A stretch of DNA of 64,000 nt from Roseisalinus antarcticus (GCF_900172355.1 NZ_FWFZ01000008.1:124001-188000); one strand, 5' to 3'. Shown: positions 53,147-61,657, numbered from the stretch's first letter. The notes: a model not told the origin generated them from the sequence alone. Program-made: numbers and translations.

Positions 53147-54298
53147 ATGATCGATCGATGGGCCATTGCGGGGGCGCTCTGCCTTTTGGCCGGCGCGGGG
53201 GCCGCCCAGGAGAGCTGTGGCGGCAGCTACACGCTCGGCCGGGGGGAATCGCTCAGCCTGATCGCCGAACGGCTCTATGGGGACCGCGAGAAATGGACCG
53301 TGATCCACGAGGCCAACCGCGCCGTGATCGGCGACAGCCCGGATTACGTGCAATCCGGTCAGACCCTGACCCTGCCCTGTCTGGAGGGGATGCAGGCCGG
53401 GGACGCCAGGACCGGGGCACCGCCCGAGGAGGCGGCCCTGTCCGAAACCGCGCGGTCCGATCCAGCGCTGCCCGAAACCGCGCTGCCCGACACGGCGGTG
53501 ACCCGCGCGGCCACTGCGCCCGGTACGGAACCCTTGGGCGACCAGGTCCCGCCGATCCCGGAAATCTCGCTGCTGGTGGCCGATGATTTCGCCCCGTTCA
53601 CCGACGAGGCCGCCCCCGGCGGCGGCCTGATGATCGAGATCGCCGCCGCGGCCCTGGCCGAGGTCGTGACCGGCGATGTGGAGATCGTCTGGATCAACGA
53701 CCGCGCCGCGCATCTCGACCCCCTGCTGTCAGAGCAACGGGTCGACCTGGGCCTGCCGTGGTCCCGGCCCGATTGCGAGGGGGACCAATCCGGCGAGACG
53801 CTCTGCCGGGAGTTCCTGTTCTCGGACCCGATGTTCGAGATGCTCAGCCTGCTCTTTACCGATGTGGATCGACCGTTGATCTACCTGTCGGATGCGGACA
53901 TGGCGGGGCACACCCTGTGCCGTCCCCTCGGCCTGCCGACACAGGATCTGGACGGGCAGGGGCGCAACTGGGTCTCGGGCGGGCTGGTCACACTGGTCCA
54001 GCCGCGCAGCGTGGCGGCTTGTTTCGAGATGTTGCAGGCGGGCAGCGTCGATGCGGTCGCGCTCAACGAGTTCACCGGCCGGGCCGCGATCCGCGACCTC
54101 GGGCTGGACGGGCAGGTCGTGGTGCTGGACCGCCGGCCGCTGGCGGTCGAGACGCTGCATGCGGTCGTCTCCAAAAGCCATCCCCGGGCCGAGGACTACA
54201 TCGCGGCCGTCAACGCCGGGCTGCGGGACATCCGCCGCTCCGGTATCTTCCAGCAGATTCTCGACCGGCACATGGCGCTGGTCTGGGCCAGCTTGTGA
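53147..54298 (+). CDS. LysM plus solute-binding-like secreted protein (copy 1)
   Basis: 383 residues. Signal peptide AIAGALCLLAGAGAA; LysM at about 25-80 (YTLGRGESLSLIAERLYGDR); Pro/Ala/Thr-rich linker; then a type 2 periplasmic binding fold (about 140-380; LLVADDFAPFTDEAAPGGGL, DLGLPWSRPDCEGD, HTLCRPLGLPTQDLDGQG, AVSRK-free tail SGIFQQILDRHMALVW). It joins a peptidoglycan anchor to a ligand domain but no permease is near, so it is not an ordinary importer. TTG 53135 is an alternative start. Confidence 0.85.
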   Translation: MIDRWAIAGALCLLAGAGAAQESCGGSYTLGRGESLSLIAERLYGDREKWTVIHEANRAVIGDSPDYVQSGQTLTLPCLEGMQAGDARTGAPPEEAALSETARSDPALPETALPDTAVTRAATAPGTEPLGDQVPPIPEISLLVADDFAPFTDEAAPGGGLMIEIAAAALAEVVTGDVEIVWINDRAAHLDPLLSEQRVDLGLPWSRPDCEGDQSGETLCREFLFSDPMFEMLSLLFTDVDRPLIYLSDADMAGHTLCRPLGLPTQDLDGQGRNWVSGGLVTLVQPRSVAACFEMLQAGSVDAVALNEFTGRAAIRDLGLDGQVVVLDRRPLAVETLHAVVSKSHPRAEDYIAAVNAGLRDIRRSGIFQQILDRHMALVWASL

Positions 54299-54305
54299 GG
54301 ACCGG

Positions 54306-55325
54306 ATGATGCGCCACTTTTTCAGGCAAACGGTCTTGGCGGGTCTGCTTTTCGGGCAACAGGTCGCGGCGGAGTGTGACCGGGTTCATACGGTTGCCAC
54401 TGATGACACGGTATTCACCATTGCCGAACAATATTATGGCGACCACACACGCTGGTCAGTCATCTATGATGGCAATCAGTCGCAATTGGGCGGGCAGCTG
54501 TTCCAACTGGCCCCCGGAACCCAGCTGACCATCCCATGCGCAAACGGAGTGGGGGTGACGCAAGTCGCCCCCCTCCGGCAGAACAGCCGGGCGGACATGA
54601 TCCTGCAGCCCGGGTCCAATTTCGCCCCCTATGCCGCAGTCGACTGGATCGCGCTGCCGATGGTCGCCGAAATCGCCGAAGCCGCGCTGGCGCTGATGCC
54701 CGCGCCGGTGACCTATGAGGTGCGCTTCGGCGACGGCGCCGGCCCCGTTGCGACGCACGAGGGGCCCGTCGCCGACATGACCTTTCCCTGGCTCGACCCG
54801 GCCTGCGCCACGCGCCCCGGCGCCGCGGCCTGCGCCGAGGTCCACCTGTCCGATCCCCTGGTCGAGACGTTGGTGATGGTCTTCGCCGATGCCGAGGCCA
54901 TTTTCCCCTTCGACGGCGATGCGGATCTGGAGGGGCTGAGGCTCTGCCGCCCTGTCGGCCATCCGACCCAAGACCTCGAGCGGCCTGGCCGCGGCTGGCT
55001 GTCGGACGGACCGGTGGAGATCGTGCGGGCCGACAGCACCGGGTCCTGTTTCGATCTGCTGCTCGACGGGGCCGTCGATGCGGTGACGGTCGAGCAATGG
55101 ATCGGCCTCAAGACCATCGCCGACCGTGACCTGCGCGACAGGGTCGTCCCGCTCAGCCGGCCGCTGTCGGTCGAGGGGCTGCATATCGCGATCCCGCGCA
55201 GCCATTGGCGCGGCACGGCGTTCCTCTACCGTGTCAATGCCGGGCTGGAGGCGCTGAAGGCCACCGGCGGCTATGACGAGATCGTCTCGCGCCACGTGGC
55301 CCGGATGCAGGCGCAAGTCGAATGA
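54306..55325 (+). CDS. LysM plus solute-binding-like secreted protein (copy 2)
   Basis: 339 residues, paralogue of the gene just upstream with a shorter linker. Signal peptide (RHFFRQTVLAGLLFGQQVAA), LysM (HTVATDDTVFTIAEQYYGDH) and binding fold (ILQPGSNFAPYAAVDWIALP, LRLCRPVGHPTQDLERPG). ATG 54306 with GTGAGGA upstream; 7 bp from the first copy. The conserved LCRPxGxPTQDL segment is shared by the two copies and may line the ligand site. Confidence 0.85.
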   Translation: MMRHFFRQTVLAGLLFGQQVAAECDRVHTVATDDTVFTIAEQYYGDHTRWSVIYDGNQSQLGGQLFQLAPGTQLTIPCANGVGVTQVAPLRQNSRADMILQPGSNFAPYAAVDWIALPMVAEIAEAALALMPAPVTYEVRFGDGAGPVATHEGPVADMTFPWLDPACATRPGAAACAEVHLSDPLVETLVMVFADAEAIFPFDGDADLEGLRLCRPVGHPTQDLERPGRGWLSDGPVEIVRADSTGSCFDLLLDGAVDAVTVEQWIGLKTIADRDLRDRVVPLSRPLSVEGLHIAIPRSHWRGTAFLYRVNAGLEALKATGGYDEIVSRHVARMQAQVE

Positions 55326-55344
55326 TGCGAGTTCCGCGCCGCTG

Positions 55345-56055
55345 ATGCTCGATCCTGTCCTGTTCCTGCCGGACTTCATGACGGATCTGCGCCTGTTCGG
55401 GCCCCAGATCCGCGCCCTTTCGGCCGAGCGGCCCGTGATGGGCCTGCCCGTGGCCAGATGCGAGCGGATCGAGAGCTTTGCTTCCGACCTGCTGTCGGTC
55501 GCGCCGCCCAAATTCGCTGTGGTCGGGCAAGGGCTTGGCGGGGCCGTGGCGCTGGAGTTGCTGCGCCGTGCCGAGGACCGGGTGAGCCGGATCGCCCTGA
55601 TCGGGACGTCCTTCCGGGCCGAGCCACCGTCGGAGGCCTCCGACCGGGAGCCCCAGATCATCGCCGCGTCCGCCGGGCGGTTCGACGAAACCATTCGCGA
55701 GCTGATCGGCGCAGGCGGTCTCGCGCCCGGGCCCGAGCGCGGGGCGGTTCTGGCGGAGCTGATGGACATGGCCCGGGACCTTGGCCCGACGGCCTTCCGC
55801 GGCCAGAGCCGGGCGCTTCAGCGGCGGCCGGATCACCAGGCGACGTTGCGGGCGATCAAGGTCCCGGCGCTGGTCATGGTCGGGCGCCACGACCGGATCT
55901 GCCTGCCGAAACGCCAGGATGTCATGGCCGAGCTGATCCGGGGCGCGGTTTTCAATGTGATCGAGACGTCCGGCCGGTTCCCGACCCTGGAGGCGCCGGA
56001 GGCGGTGACGACGGCCTTGCGCAGCTGGCTGTCGGCACCATTGGCGCCACGCTGA
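55345..56055 (+). CDS. Alpha/beta hydrolase-fold protein lacking catalytic residues
   Basis: 236 residues. The fold is clear (LDPVLFLPDFMTDLRLFGPQ, IALIGTSFRAEPPSEASD, VPALVMVGRHDRICLPKRQD), but the nucleophile elbow reads VVGQGLGGAVAL with Gly63 in place of Ser, and the His position reads TSGRFPTLE with Arg. Only the Asp loop (GRHDRICLP) is kept. Possibly a ligand-binding pseudo-enzyme linked to the LysM proteins, which lie 19 bp upstream. ATG 55345 is chosen as the only in-frame start giving the full fold. Confidence 0.8.
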   Translation: MLDPVLFLPDFMTDLRLFGPQIRALSAERPVMGLPVARCERIESFASDLLSVAPPKFAVVGQGLGGAVALELLRRAEDRVSRIALIGTSFRAEPPSEASDREPQIIAASAGRFDETIRELIGAGGLAPGPERGAVLAELMDMARDLGPTAFRGQSRALQRRPDHQATLRAIKVPALVMVGRHDRICLPKRQDVMAELIRGAVFNVIETSGRFPTLEAPEAVTTALRSWLSAPLAPR

Positions 56056-56182
56056 CGCCCCGACCCCGCTGGCGCCACGCTGACGCCCCGACCCCGCTGG
56101 CGCCGCGCTAAAGCCAAGACCTCGCTGGCGCCGCGCTAAAGCCAAGACCTCGCTGGCGCCGCGCTAAAGCCCCAGTGCGCTG
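56043..56182. repeat. 28-bp minisatellite between convergent genes
   Basis: Five copies of a 28-bp unit: two near-identical GGCGCCACGCTGACGCCC-type units (56043-56098), two GGCGCCGCGCTAAAGCCA-type units (56099-56154) and a partial fifth. The first copy contains the hydrolase stop; the last contains the stop of the reductase gene. Copy number may vary among strains. Confidence 0.9.
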
Positions 56183-57132
56183 GCGAACTCCTGCGACGAC
56201 ATGCTGCCCGGCGGGCGGCGGGCCTGGGCGAGATCGGCCGCGATCCGCGCCAGCGCGGCGTTTGCCGGTGTCGGCACCCCGTGCAAGCGCCCGAGCAGCG
56301 CGATCTCTCCGTTCATGTAATCGGTCTCGATCGAGCCTGCGGCCCGCTCCAGGCTCTGGGTCGAGGAGGAGCCGACGCGCGTGACGCCGGCGATCTCGCC
56401 GATCCGCATGATGTCGGTGCGGCGCGGGTCCGACCGGCCCATGTCTCGCCAGGGGATGCCGGCAGCCTTGAAGACGGCGACGGCCTCTGCCTTCAGAACC
56501 TCGGTGAAGGGCGCAGGGTCGGCGCCGCGGCCGATCGCCGCTTCCACCCCGTTGCCAAGGTTCAGCAGGAGCTTTCCGTATTTCCGTGCCATCACGTCGT
56601 CGGTGACGAAGGCCCGCAGCCCGGTGCCGTTCAGCGCCTCCGCCAGCGCGGCGTCGCCGGTATCGCTTCCCGATGGGAAACGCCCGATGTCGAAGAAGCC
56701 GCAATTCGGCGTGCCGTAGGCCTGCACCTCGCCGGCCGAGACGAAATCGGCGGGCAGCATGACGGCCATGCCGTGCACGTTGGGAAAGATGCGGGCGGCC
56801 AGCCGCTCGTTCTCGACACCGTTCTGGGCGCAGAAGATCGGCTGATCCGTCACGCCCGCCGCGCGCAGCTGTTCCAGCGCGGCCGGCGTGTGTTGGGTCT
56901 TGACCGACAGCAGGATGGAATCGTCGGACCGCAGGGCGATATCGGCCGGGTCGCTCACGCAGTCGAAGCGGGCGACGGCGTCGATCTCGGGGCTGTGCAG
57001 CCGCAAGCCCTTGGCGCGGATCGTCGCAAGCTGCGCCCCGCGCGCCACGCCCACCACGTCGCGCCCGGCCAGGGCGAGGCACGCCGCGATTGTGCCGCCC
57101 ACGGCGCCGACGCCCATCACGATGATCCGCAT
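56164..57132 (-). CDS. 2-dehydropantoate 2-reductase family (PanE/ApbA)
   Basis: 322 residues. N-terminal NADPH-binding MRIIVMGVGAVGGTIAACLA; SVKTQHTPAALEQL; CAQNGVENERL; the Lys of KYGKLLLNLGNGVEA matches the conserved lysine of PanE. The last step before pantoate in CoA synthesis is known for the family; paralogues with other substrates exist. ATG 57132 with AGGAGG upstream. Confidence 0.85.
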   Translation of the reverse strand: MRIIVMGVGAVGGTIAACLALAGRDVVGVARGAQLATIRAKGLRLHSPEIDAVARFDCVSDPADIALRSDDSILLSVKTQHTPAALEQLRAAGVTDQPIFCAQNGVENERLAARIFPNVHGMAVMLPADFVSAGEVQAYGTPNCGFFDIGRFPSGSDTGDAALAEALNGTGLRAFVTDDVMARKYGKLLLNLGNGVEAAIGRGADPAPFTEVLKAEAVAVFKAAGIPWRDMGRSDPRRTDIMRIGEIAGVTRVGSSSTQSLERAAGSIETDYMNGEIALLGRLHGVPTPANAALARIAADLAQARRPPGSMSSQEFASALGL

Positions 57133-57194
57133 GTCGTCCCTCCTGTCGAGATCGTCGCGGCCAGACTAGCCACATCTCCGACCGGCGCGCAGGC

Positions 57195-57237
57195 AAAAAA
57201 AAGCGGCGACGCCAGGGAGGAGGAGAGGCGCCGCCGC
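57195..57237 (-). terminator. U-tract terminator of the CcsR-like array
   Basis: The last hairpin of the array (stem GCGGCG...CGCCGC, 57203-57237) is followed on the minus strand by eight U residues (57195-57202), a textbook factor-independent terminator. It also contains a CUCCUCCUCCCU loop, so it doubles as the final sRNA element. Confidence 0.92.
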
Positions 57238-57506
57238 TGAATTCGCCGGACCCTCAGGGAGGAGGAGGAGAGCCCGCCGAAACTTGTTCTGTGGGCGGCG
57301 ATGCCAGGGAGGAGGAGGGCATCGCCGCCACGTCGTCAGATGCTCAGGGAGGAGGAGGAACATCTGACGAAACTCTTGTCCGAGAAGGACGGCGACACCT
57401 CAGGGAGGAGGAAGAGGTGCCGCCGTTTCTTCAGGGTGCGGTCCGCTCAGGGAGGAGGAGGAGCGAACCGCGATCGGATTTCCCAGGGAGGAGGAGAGGG
57501 AAATCC
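57203..57506 (-). ncRNA. CcsR/cuckoo-type sRNA array: seven CUCCUCC-loop hairpins
   Basis: Seven hairpins on the minus strand, each with a loop CUCCUCCUCCCU or near it (AGGGAGGAGGAG on plus): 57476-57506, 57438-57471, 57389-57426, 57333-57370, 57291-57331, 57242-57281 and 57203-57237. Stem sequences are all different but complementary, so base pairing is conserved while sequence is not. This matches the CcsR sRNAs of Rhodobacter (conserved CCUCCUCCC-motif stress RNAs) that are processed from the transcript of an upstream DUF1127 gene, which is present here. The loop mimics the 16S rRNA anti-Shine-Dalgarno. The number of processed RNAs is unknown. Confidence 0.88.
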
Positions 57507-57516
57507 AAACCGATTG

Positions 57517-57753
57517 TTACTTGAAACCTTTCCGGTTGTTGCCGTAGGCGGCTTCCAGCGCGACGTCCCGAACCTGGCTTTCATGCAGGCCGAGGTCGGC
57601 AAGGTCGCGTTCCGTCAGCTGGCGCAGCTCGGACATCGTCTCGCGGTAGACCTTGTAATTCTCGTAGCGCGTACGCAGGGACTGGGAGACGGCCGCCATG
57701 CGGTCCCGAAGCGAGCCGGAAAGGACGTTGGTGATGTTCGTCGTGCTGGTCAT
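57517..57753 (-). CDS. DUF1127 protein (CcaF1-like)
   Basis: 78 residues. The C-terminal DUF1127 region reads ELRQLTERDLADLGLHESQV after an N-terminal helix (RDRMAAVSQSLRTRYENYKV). In Rhodobacter sphaeroides the corresponding gene encodes CcaF1, an RNA-binding protein that influences maturation of the CcsR RNAs from its own 3' region. The hairpin array begins 10 bp after the stop, so a shared transcript is expected. ATG 57753. Confidence 0.92.
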   Translation of the reverse strand: MTSTTNITNVLSGSLRDRMAAVSQSLRTRYENYKVYRETMSELRQLTERDLADLGLHESQVRDVALEAAYGNNRKGFK

Positions 57754-57815
57754 TGTTGATCCAACTTCTCTGCTTTGGTGTTTCGGTTAGCGCCTGTTAG
57801 CGCTGTTGAAAATGA

Positions 57816-57842
57816 AGATAGGCGTTTGCTGCGATTGCACAA
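57816..57842 (-). promoter_or_regulatory. Candidate RpoH-type promoter of the DUF1127/CcsR operon
   Basis: On the minus strand TTGTGC (57837-57842) and CTATCT (57816-57821) are separated by 15 nt, about 60 bp before the ATG. This resembles the TTG-N-CTAT pattern of RpoHI/RpoHII promoters known to drive this operon in R. sphaeroides. Read by eye only. Confidence 0.4.
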
Positions 57843-58013
57843 TGCCCCGAATTGACAAAGCTGCCATGCAGGGAGTGCATATGAAATAATGAACAGTTAT
57901 AGATAGTTACGCATCTGGAGCCGCGATGCTGCACCTGCATCCGTTCTCGACCTGCGTAGGAAACGGGACACCTGCACAGTCTTTTGGCAGGAGAGTTGAA
58001 TAATGGGGATCAC

Positions 58014-59078
58014 ATGTCGAAAAACGCCGTCTTGAATGAACTGTCCCGGATCACCCTTCCGGACGGAGGGGATCTGGTCAGCCGCGACTTGGTCCGCGCC
58101 GTGACCGTCGAGGGGGGCCTCGTCCGTTTCGTCATCGAGGCGCCCGATTCGGATCTTGCCCGGAAACTGGAGCCCCAGCGCGCTGCGGCCGAGGCCGCCG
58201 TGGCCGCGTTGGATTGGGTCGAGTCCGTCTCGGCGGTGCTGACCGCCCACGGCCCGGCCCCGCAAAAGGCGCCGCCGCAGCTCAAGATCGGCGGGCACCC
58301 CAAGCCGCAGGCGGGCCCGGCGCCCGTGGTGGGGGTGGACCGCATCATCGCCGTGGGCTCCGGCAAGGGGGGCGTGGGCAAGTCCACCGTGTCGGCCAAC
58401 CTCGCCGTGGCCATGGCGCGCGAGGGGCGGCGGGTCGGCCTGCTGGACGCGGATATATACGGTCCGTCCATCCCGCGCATGATGGGCCTGTCCGACCGGC
58501 CCAAATCCCCCGACGGCGAGCGGATCGAGCCGTTGCACGCCCATGGCGTCACCTTCATGTCTATCGGTCTGATGATGGACGAGGGCAAGCCGGTGATCTG
58601 GCGCGGGCCGATGCTGATGGGCGCGCTTCAACAGATGCTGGGCCAGACCAACTGGGGCCAGCTCGACACGCTGATCGTGGATCTGCCGCCCGGAACCGGC
58701 GATGTGCAGCTGACGCTTTGCCAGCGGTTCAACCTCTCGGGCGCGATCATCGTCTCGACGCCGCAGGACGTGGCCCTGATCGACGCGCGCAAGGCGCTGG
58801 GCATGTTCCAGACGCTGAAGACGCCGATCCTCGGTCTGATCGAGAACATGTCTCTCTATATATGTCCCAATTGCGGGCACGAGGCGCATCTGTTCGGCCA
58901 TGGCGGTGTCGCCGCCGAGGCGGAGCGGCTGGGCCTGCCCTTCCTCGCCTCGCTGCCGATCGACCTCGCGACCCGGGAGGGCGGTGACGACGGCGTGCCG
59001 ATCGCCGCGGGCGAGGGGCCGATGGCCGAGGGCTACCGCCGCCTGGCGCGGCGGTTCATCGACGGGGGCATGGGGTGA
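58014..59078 (+). CDS. mrp: Mrp/NBP35-family iron-sulfur carrier ATPase
   Basis: 354 residues. N-terminal MIP18/DUF59 domain (1-80), then P-loop GSGKGGVGKSTVSANLAVA (GKGGVGKS at 117-124), LLDADIYGPSIPRMMG (switch I) and the cluster-binding CxxC in LYICPNCGHEAHLFG. Binds and delivers Fe-S clusters. ATG 58014 with GGGGAT upstream; a TTG start at 57984 would add ten residues. Stop overlaps the GNAT start (GTGA). Confidence 0.95.
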   Translation: MSKNAVLNELSRITLPDGGDLVSRDLVRAVTVEGGLVRFVIEAPDSDLARKLEPQRAAAEAAVAALDWVESVSAVLTAHGPAPQKAPPQLKIGGHPKPQAGPAPVVGVDRIIAVGSGKGGVGKSTVSANLAVAMAREGRRVGLLDADIYGPSIPRMMGLSDRPKSPDGERIEPLHAHGVTFMSIGLMMDEGKPVIWRGPMLMGALQQMLGQTNWGQLDTLIVDLPPGTGDVQLTLCQRFNLSGAIIVSTPQDVALIDARKALGMFQTLKTPILGLIENMSLYICPNCGHEAHLFGHGGVAAEAERLGLPFLASLPIDLATREGGDDGVPIAAGEGPMAEGYRRLARRFIDGGMG

Positions 59079-59563
59079 CACTGCGGCGGGCCGCGGCGGC
59101 GGACTGGCCGGCGCTCTGGCCTATGCTGCGCGAGACCTTTCGCGGCGGCGACACCTATGCCGTGGCGCCGGACATCTCCGAGGACGCCGCCCGGCACTAT
59201 TGGCTGGAGACCCCTGCCGAGACCTGGCTGGCCGAGGACGGCGCCGTCCTCGGCACTTATTATTTACGTGCGAACCAGCAGGGCGGCGGCGCCCATGTCT
59301 GCAACTGCGGCTTCGTCACCGATCCGCAGGCGCGGGGCAGGGGCGTCGCCCGCGCCATGTGCCTGCACGCCCAGGACCGGGCCCGCGCCCTCGGCTTTGC
59401 CGCGATGCAGTTCAATTTTGTCGTCGCGACCAACACCGGCGCCCTTCACCTCTGGCATGACCTCGGATTCGAGACCGTCGGCCGGCTGCCGCGCGCGTTC
59501 CGCCATCCCGCGGCGGGGCTGGTGGACGCGTTCGTGCTCTACAAATGGCTCGAAGCGGGCTGA
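59075..59563 (+). CDS. GNAT N-acetyltransferase
   Basis: 162 residues. Acetyl-CoA motif A is NCGFVTDPQARGRGVARAMC, preceded by VLGTYYLRANQQGGGAHVCN and followed by MQFNFVVATNTGALHLWHDL then GFETVGRLPRAF. Substrate unknown. GTG start at 59075 overlaps the mrp stop by 4 nt. Confidence 0.9.
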   Translation: MTLRRAAAADWPALWPMLRETFRGGDTYAVAPDISEDAARHYWLETPAETWLAEDGAVLGTYYLRANQQGGGAHVCNCGFVTDPQARGRGVARAMCLHAQDRARALGFAAMQFNFVVATNTGALHLWHDLGFETVGRLPRAFRHPAAGLVDAFVLYKWLEAG

Positions 59564-60193
59564 TCCGGGAATTCACTGCACCTGACGCAGTATCGGTCGG
59601 CCGGATCTGGGAATTCGGTGCACCGAGCCCCAATTCTGCCGAGCCCGGGCCGGCGGGACAGATTGGTTTGCCAAGAAACTTGTGGAAAAGTGGTGGATAA
59701 CACGAAGAACTCTCTTGGTTGTGATCCATGCGCCACAAAAGACAGCCCACTCGATCTTGAGTCTGGGGCTGCCATGAACCCAGATCTTGTGGCATAAAGG
59801 CGATCTATCGGCAAATATATGCCGAATTTGCCCTTCTGCGGCGAGAATCGGGTGCCGCGCAGCAAGACGGCTCCAATAAAGTTCCATGCAGTGGCGTGAA
59901 TTCCCTTCCTATCCCAGGCCCTATTTGGCAAAAGGGTTCCACGGAACGAGCAGACAAGACGGGCACCAAGACCCAGACGGCGAAAAGAAAACCAGAGGCA
60001 GGTTTCTACAGGCTACGTTTCGAAAAAAGAGATCCGGCGCACGGGCGAGCAGACATCCCCCCAGGTGGCGCGCGCAGTCGGACATCCCGAGAGGGACGTG
60101 GACGGCGGATCGAGAGTTGGCAGCCTCTCGGTCCGCCGTTTTCGATTTTCAGGGGCGGACAAGGCGGGGGGGCATCAAAGGGACTCCGGCCGC
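59564..60193. promoter_or_regulatory. Long leader upstream of the dcw cluster
   Basis: About 630 bp, AT-richer than neighbours, no supported gene. An imperfect 21-bp direct repeat occurs at 59562-59582 and 59604-59624 (GATCCGGGAATTCACTGCAC and GATCTGGGAATTCGGTGCAC). A stretch at 59682-59702 has two near-matches to the DnaA box (TGTGGAAAA and GGTGGATAA). It must hold the mraZ promoter. No TGGG-type MraZ repeat was recognised. Confidence 0.5.
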
Positions 60194-60688
60194 TTGGGCA
60201 ACTTTTTCGTAGGCGAACACTACCACAAGGTAGACAAGAAGGGGCGGGTTTCTATCCCGCAGACCTTCCGCCAGGTGATTCAGGACGGAGATCCCGAGCG
60301 TGGCCCCGATGGCCCCTTCCGCTTCTACCTCAACTACGGCCAGCATCTGCGAAACCAGCTCCGAATCTACACCTATGAGGCCTTCTTCAGAGAAGTCGAG
60401 CGGATCGAGAACCTGACGGACACCGACGATCGCAAACTGCTGCGCGACGTGTTCATCGGCCAGTCGCGCGACCTGGAAGTTGACAAGGACGGGCGCACCT
60501 TGCTGCCGAAGGCGCAGCGCGACAAGCTCGGCATCGAAGAAGGCGAGCTCTATTTCAAGGGCGCCGGCCTGTTCTTCGAGATCTGGATCAAGGAGGTCTA
60601 CGAGGCCACGCGGCGCAAGAAGATCGAGGTCCGCCTGTCGATGTTCGACGAGGATGACGACATCATGGATCTGTTGGACAAGCGGTAA
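60194..60688 (+). CDS. mraZ: Transcriptional regulator MraZ
   Basis: 164 residues if started at TTG 60194. Two AbrB-like halves, each with a D-x-x-x-R motif: FVGEHYHKVDKKGRVSIPQT (first) and DLEVDKDGRTLLPKAQRDKL (second). MraZ represses the dcw cluster in E. coli. The frame is open upstream, but no ATG exists; AAAGGGA about 10 nt before TTG supports the choice. First gene of the division cluster. Confidence 0.88.
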   Translation: MGNFFVGEHYHKVDKKGRVSIPQTFRQVIQDGDPERGPDGPFRFYLNYGQHLRNQLRIYTYEAFFREVERIENLTDTDDRKLLRDVFIGQSRDLEVDKDGRTLLPKAQRDKLGIEEGELYFKGAGLFFEIWIKEVYEATRRKKIEVRLSMFDEDDDIMDLLDKR

Positions 60689-60691
60689 CAG

Positions 60692-61657
60692 ATGGACAGC
60701 TCTTCCCCGCATATTCCCGTCCTGATCGATGCCATCCTGGAGACCTGCGCCCCGATCCGGGGCACTTGGCTGGACGGGACGTTCGGTGCGGGAGGCTATT
60801 CCCGACGCCTGCTTGATGCGGGGGCGGCCCATGTCATCGGCGTGGACCGCGACCCGCTGGCGCTGGAGTTGGCGGCCGGCTGGGCCGGGTCCGAGCCGCG
60901 TTTGTCCCTTGTCCAGGCACGGTTTTCCCGTCTTGATGAGCATGCGTCCGAGCTCGATGGCGTGGTGCTCGATCTCGGCGTCAGCTCGATGCAGCTCGAC
61001 CGGGCCGAGCGGGGGTTTTCCTTCATGTCGGACGGGCCGCTGGACATGCGGATGAGCCAGGACGGCCCGTCAGCCGCCGATCTGGTCAACGAACTGGACG
61101 AGGGTCTGATTGCGGACATCCTCTTCAACTACGGCGAGGAGCGCGCCTCGCGGCGGATCGCCAGGGCCATCGTCCGTGACAGACCGCTGTCCACAACCAG
61201 ACAACTGTCCGAGATCGTCGGAAAATGCCTGCCGCGCCCGAAGCCCGGGCAGAGCCATCCGGCGACCCGCAGCTTTCAGGCGCTGCGCATCGCGGTGAAC
61301 AACGAATACGGAGAACTGGCCGAGGGGCTGATGGCCGCCGAACGTGCGCTGGCCCCCGGCGGCCAGCTGGCCGTGGTCACGTTCCATTCGGTCGAGGACC
61401 GGATGGTCAAACGCTTCATGCAGGCCCGCGCCGGCCAGACCGGGGGCGGCAGCCGCCACGCCCCCGAGCTCACCCGCGAGACGCCGGCTTTCGAGTTGGT
61501 CTTCCGCAAGGCCATCGGCGCCACGCCCGACGAAGTGGCCGCCAACCCGCGCGCCCGCTCTGCCAAGCTGCGGGTCGCGCGGCGCACCGATGCGCCCGCG
61601 AAACCGATCGACCCCAAGAGCCTCGGAATGCCAGTCGTCAAGGGAATAATCACATGA
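60692..61657 (+). CDS. rsmH: 16S rRNA (cytosine-1402 N4)-methyltransferase RsmH
   Basis: 321 residues. [18 protein letters not shown] motif [40 protein letters not shown] then [13 protein letters not shown], and [20 protein letters not shown] are all typical. Located 3 bp after mraZ as in most bacteria. Its stop overlaps the ftsL start. Confidence 0.97.
   Translation: MDSSSPHIPVLIDAILETCAPIRGTWLDGTFGAGGYSRRLLDAGAAHVIGVDRDPLALELAAGWAGSEPRLSLVQARFSRLDEHASELDGVVLDLGVSSMQLDRAERGFSFMSDGPLDMRMSQDGPSAADLVNELDEGLIADILFNYGEERASRRIARAIVRDRPLSTTRQLSEIVGKCLPRPKPGQSHPATRSFQALRIAVNNEYGELAEGLMAAERALAPGGQLAVVTFHSVEDRMVKRFMQARAGQTGGGSRHAPELTRETPAFELVFRKAIGATPDEVAANPRARSAKLRVARRTDAPAKPIDPKSLGMPVVKGIIT

Noticed and set aside
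56043-56182. CRISPR array
   Set aside because: The repeats are contiguous 28-bp tandem units with no spacers.
57203-57506. CRISPR array or simple minisatellite reading of the regularly spaced AGGGAGGAGGAG blocks
   Set aside because: The repeated block is only about 12 nt and always sits in the loop of a hairpin whose stems pair with each other; spacing varies, and a U-tract terminator ends the series.
59539-59931. Possible gene of about 130 codons upstream of mraZ on the minus strand
   Set aside because: Overlaps the 3' end of the GNAT gene, has no ribosome binding site, and several equally long frames exist in the same stretch with no domain.
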